Shown piece by piece: positions 61,709 through 64,000 of a DNA stretch of 64,000 nucleotides. The DNA is from Oscillatoriales cyanobacterium M59_W2019_021 (GTDB taxonomy: Bacteria > Cyanobacteriota > Cyanobacteriia > Cyanobacteriales > Geitlerinemataceae). Position 1 is the stretch's first letter, and each line of letters opens with the position of its first letter. The position numbers and the translations under genes are program-made. The notes under the pieces are model-generated. The model had not been told where the DNA came from and made no database searches. It saw nothing but the letters and a program-made list of their open reading frames with translations. The DNA is taken from contig DVED01000105.1 in NCBI GenBank assembly GCA_015295945.1, positions 48,617-112,616 of the forward strand, written 5' to 3'.

Positions 61709-64000
61709 TCAATCCCGACGCACGCCGCCATCGACGGGGGTAAACGGTTCCGGAGACCCTTGCCAGTTGAAGTCGCTGATGCGCAGGGTAAAGGAACCCA
61801 ATTCCCGTTGGGGATTGAAGCGCAAGATCAAGCCGTAGCTGCGGCGGCTGTATTCGAGGGTGTAGTCGGTACTGAAGGCTTCCCCTTCTTCGAGGTTGAT
61901 GGCAGTATCGATGCCAACGCGCAGGGGACCGTAAATCTGTTGGGTGAAGCTCAATCCCAGAATGCTGCGATCGGCAATGCGATCGAACAAAAAGGGCGAT
62001 TCGCCGTCGCGCAAGGTTCCCGCGTAACTAATCCGAAACGCGCTGTAGTCGAAAAACTTTTTGGAAAAGTGTCCGAATTGCCCTTGAATTCCCACGGCGC
62101 CTGTCAGACCCAGTTCCGGGTTGCTGCGGGTGTAGAAACTGCCGATGCCGCGCACCCCGAAGAAGACTTGGACGAAGGGAACCACGGGAGTGGGGGAGAA
62201 GCGCAAGCCTTCGGTGGGGGTGGCGGGGAGGGCTTCTCCACGCCACAGGAAGATGCCTTTGTTGAGGGCAGCACTGGTTTGGAAGCGCCCCATGCTGACG
62301 CGGTTGCTGTCGCGGATGGGGTCGAGGAGGTCGAGGCGATCGGTATTGGCTTCTACCCAGTTGGCACTGGCTTGATAGCTGAAGTTGAAGCCAGACGTAC
62401 CCAGGGGAATATTGGGAGAGGTGAAGATCAGCCCGGCGGTTTGGTGGACGGTACGGAAGCCCAAAGACCCGTTAAAGAGGCGATCGCGATAGCTGTATTC
62501 TCCGGTGAGGGTGTGGATGCCTAACCGGGTGGGGATATCCTGGGCGAGGCGAATGCTGGCGCGCAAGTCGCCGTCGTCGTCGTCGAAGGGGTTGCCGTCG
62601 GGATCGAAGGTTTCGGGGTCAAGATTGGTAAACGAGGCAACTGCCGTTAGGGCGGTGCGGGGGGTAAAATTGGCTTCGACTTTAGTAATGAGACCGAATT
62701 CTCGCAAGCTGAGGAGGTTGCGGCGATCGAACCCGCGTTGGATGTAGTATTGGGGGGTGAGGGTGAGGCGGAATCCCTGGCGGCTTAAGACTTCAAAGTC
62801 GCGGAAGATATAGAACCCTCCGCGCTCTCGACGATCGAAGCCGAATTGAACCAGTGCCGGATCGCGTTCCCGGCGATCGATCCGGTAGCGACGCCGCAAT
62901 AGGGGCAAGGCGAAGCCGTCGTCGAACACCAAGCGGGGGTTATCCAACACCAATTCGTCTTGCAGGGGCGACAGCCGGGTGAGGGTGGCGCTGTCGGCAC
63001 GCAATTCTAGTTCCGGACCGAAGGGATCGTTGGTAATTCGCACCCCCGTTCCCTGCCAACCTCGGGGATAAAAATTCACCTCCTCGGCTTCAAATCTCAG
63101 GCGGCTGAGGGTTCCCGTCGCTCCGGAGGGGTTATTTCCTCGACTCGCACCGATGGTTCCCACGAAGCCAGTGCCACCGGGTAGCACTTCCACAGGTTGG
63201 GCAGCGAGCAGGCGATCGCTCAGCAGGCGGGGTTGTCCCCCAGCACTGATGTCGGAGGGGAGGGTTTGGGCGGGGGGTGGCGTGTTGGCGATGTTGACAT
63301 CCCCGCGAACGCCGTATGCCGTACCGCTGTCTTGGGCGAAGTTATAGCGGAATCGATCGCCCCGCAATACCCGATTGGTTTGAGTGAGGGCAATGTTACC
63401 TTCGCCGATGCCTTGGCGGGAACGCAAGTTGACTTGCAACCAGTCGGCATCGATGACGGTTCCCTGGTAGCGGAGAACGACGTTCCCTTCGGCGGTGAAC
63501 ATCTCTCGGTCTATATCAAATTGCTGCAAGTCGGCGGTGACTTCTACGGGGGGATTGACCAGGGGGGACGGTTGCAGGGCAACCCCATCGACGGGAGGCG
63601 GAACGGGGGCGATGGGCAGCCGGAAGGAGGCGTCGGCATTGGGAGCGGAGGGCATCACTGCCCAGTCGAAGGCTGGGGTGGCGGGGGTTTGGGCGTTGAG
63701 GATGCGGCTGTCTCGGGAGAAGTGCGGTAGCGTGCCGACGTTGGGGATGTCGGCGTTGGGGGTTTGGGGTTGGAGGTTTGGGGTTGGAGGTTCGTAGGGT
63801 GCGACGTTAAGGCTAGATGTCTCGGGTTCTAGAGTTTCGGGAGTTTCGGCGATCGTCAGGCGATTTTTGGGGGGATAGAGGTTGCCATCGATTTCGGGGA
63901 AATAGGGGGCGGGTTCGAGTGCGGGCAAACTCGGCTGAACGAAAGGAGGAGGAGCGATCTCTTCAGCCGTTTCCAGTAGCGATTTCTCAACGGCAATGAA
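61709..64000 (-). CDS. DUF3769 (LptD/OstA-like) outer-membrane protein, 5' end outside window
   Basis: The reverse frame is open from the stop at 61709 to the window edge, so the start codon lies beyond 64000 and about 763 residues are visible. The N-terminal visible part is Pro-rich. An OstA-like segment follows (LQQFDIDREMFTAEGNVVLR, VIDADWLQVNLRSRQG), then a long beta-rich barrel (RRYRIDRRERDPALVQFGFD, LTPQYYIQRGFDRR). The family is the cyanobacterial LptD homologue that inserts lipopolysaccharide into the outer membrane. A stretch at 63743-63790 is made of the dispersed G/T-rich repeat and encodes PPTPNLQPQTPNADIP. Confidence 0.85.
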   Translation of the reverse strand, partial: FIAVEKSLLETAEEIAPPPFVQPSLPALEPAPYFPEIDGNLYPPKNRLTIAETPETLEPETSSLNVAPYEPPTPNLQPQTPNADIPNVGTLPHFSRDSRILNAQTPATPAFDWAVMPSAPNADASFRLPIAPVPPPVDGVALQPSPLVNPPVEVTADLQQFDIDREMFTAEGNVVLRYQGTVIDADWLQVNLRSRQGIGEGNIALTQTNRVLRGDRFRYNFAQDSGTAYGVRGDVNIANTPPPAQTLPSDISAGGQPRLLSDRLLAAQPVEVLPGGTGFVGTIGASRGNNPSGATGTLSRLRFEAEEVNFYPRGWQGTGVRITNDPFGPELELRADSATLTRLSPLQDELVLDNPRLVFDDGFALPLLRRRYRIDRRERDPALVQFGFDRRERGGFYIFRDFEVLSRQGFRLTLTPQYYIQRGFDRRNLLSLREFGLITKVEANFTPRTALTAVASFTNLDPETFDPDGNPFDDDDGDLRASIRLAQDIPTRLGIHTLTGEYSYRDRLFNGSLGFRTVHQTAGLIFTSPNIPLGTSGFNFSYQASANWVEANTDRLDLLDPIRDSNRVSMGRFQTSAALNKGIFLWRGEALPATPTEGLRFSPTPVVPFVQVFFGVRGIGSFYTRSNPELGLTGAVGIQGQFGHFSKKFFDYSAFRISYAGTLRDGESPFLFDRIADRSILGLSFTQQIYGPLRVGIDTAINLEEGEAFSTDYTLEYSRRSYGLILRFNPQRELGSFTLRISDFNWQGSPEPFTPVDGGVRRD

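Overview
The window is cyanobacterial chromosome. It carries psbA, chlL, chlN, ndhS, a heme oxygenase and a DUF3769 (LptD-like) gene, and the HIP1 octamer GCGATCGC recurs throughout. The mix of GC-rich dispersed repeats, toxin-antitoxin remnants, RTX proteins and TPS/CHAT proteins suits a filamentous, Oscillatoriales-like cyanobacterium. Heterocyst genes are absent, but a 64 kb window cannot decide that point. No rRNA, tRNA, CRISPR array or intact insertion sequence was found.

Layout. 0-4.4 kb: the 5' part of a SulP transporter (cut by the window edge), a degenerate MBL-fold protein, a lone receiver protein, and an ArsR-hemE pair. 4.5-10.7 kb: a PspA/IM30-like protein and two PstS-like phosphate-binding-domain proteins that flank an RTX protein with a dead trypsin-like domain. 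10.9-19.3 kb: a three-gene operon with 4-bp overlaps (TPS hemagglutinin-like protein, Rpn-type PD-(D/E)XK protein, TPR-CHAT protease), then a second RTX protein. 19.9-23.8 kb: chlL, a DUF5331-type acidic protein, chlN. 24-27.3 kb: an unusual ABC ATPase, a CCB-like cytochrome b6f assembly factor, a 5'-truncated nitronate-monooxygenase gene and a VapBC locus whose toxin has a nonsense codon. 27.5-31.7 kb: a variant psbA, a truncated LuxR-type regulator, hemN and ho. 32-44 kb: dus, miaE, a methylglyoxal synthase/lipid kinase fusion, an XRE-ImmA/PIN pair, a frameshifted CSD-DUF1294 gene, a prolyl oligopeptidase, an SH3 lipoprotein and a sugar nucleotidyltransferase/phosphomutase fusion. 44-64 kb: a methyltransferase, Mn catalase, ndhS, leuS, a dmeF-like gene, a degenerate DinG-like helicase, ilvA, an Rrf2 regulator, a GAF/HD-GYP protein, a PCD, and a DUF3769 gene that runs off the right edge.

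Themes. First, many genes serve low-oxygen or dark tetrapyrrole and photosystem metabolism: the hemE paralogue, chlL/chlN, hemN, ho and a psbA with PsbA2-like substitutions. Second, many proteins keep a recognisable enzyme fold but lack catalytic residues: the MBL-fold protein, the RTX protease, the ImmA/IrrE domain, the ABC ATPase, the DinG-like helicase, the phosphomutase domain and a P-loop-like protein. Third, dispersed repeats are active in shaping genes: they supply an N-terminus, interrupt an antitoxin gene and lie in the ho leader. Two intergenic stretches (about 47.70-47.83 kb and 59.42-59.68 kb) look like structured RNAs and are the least explained signals here.
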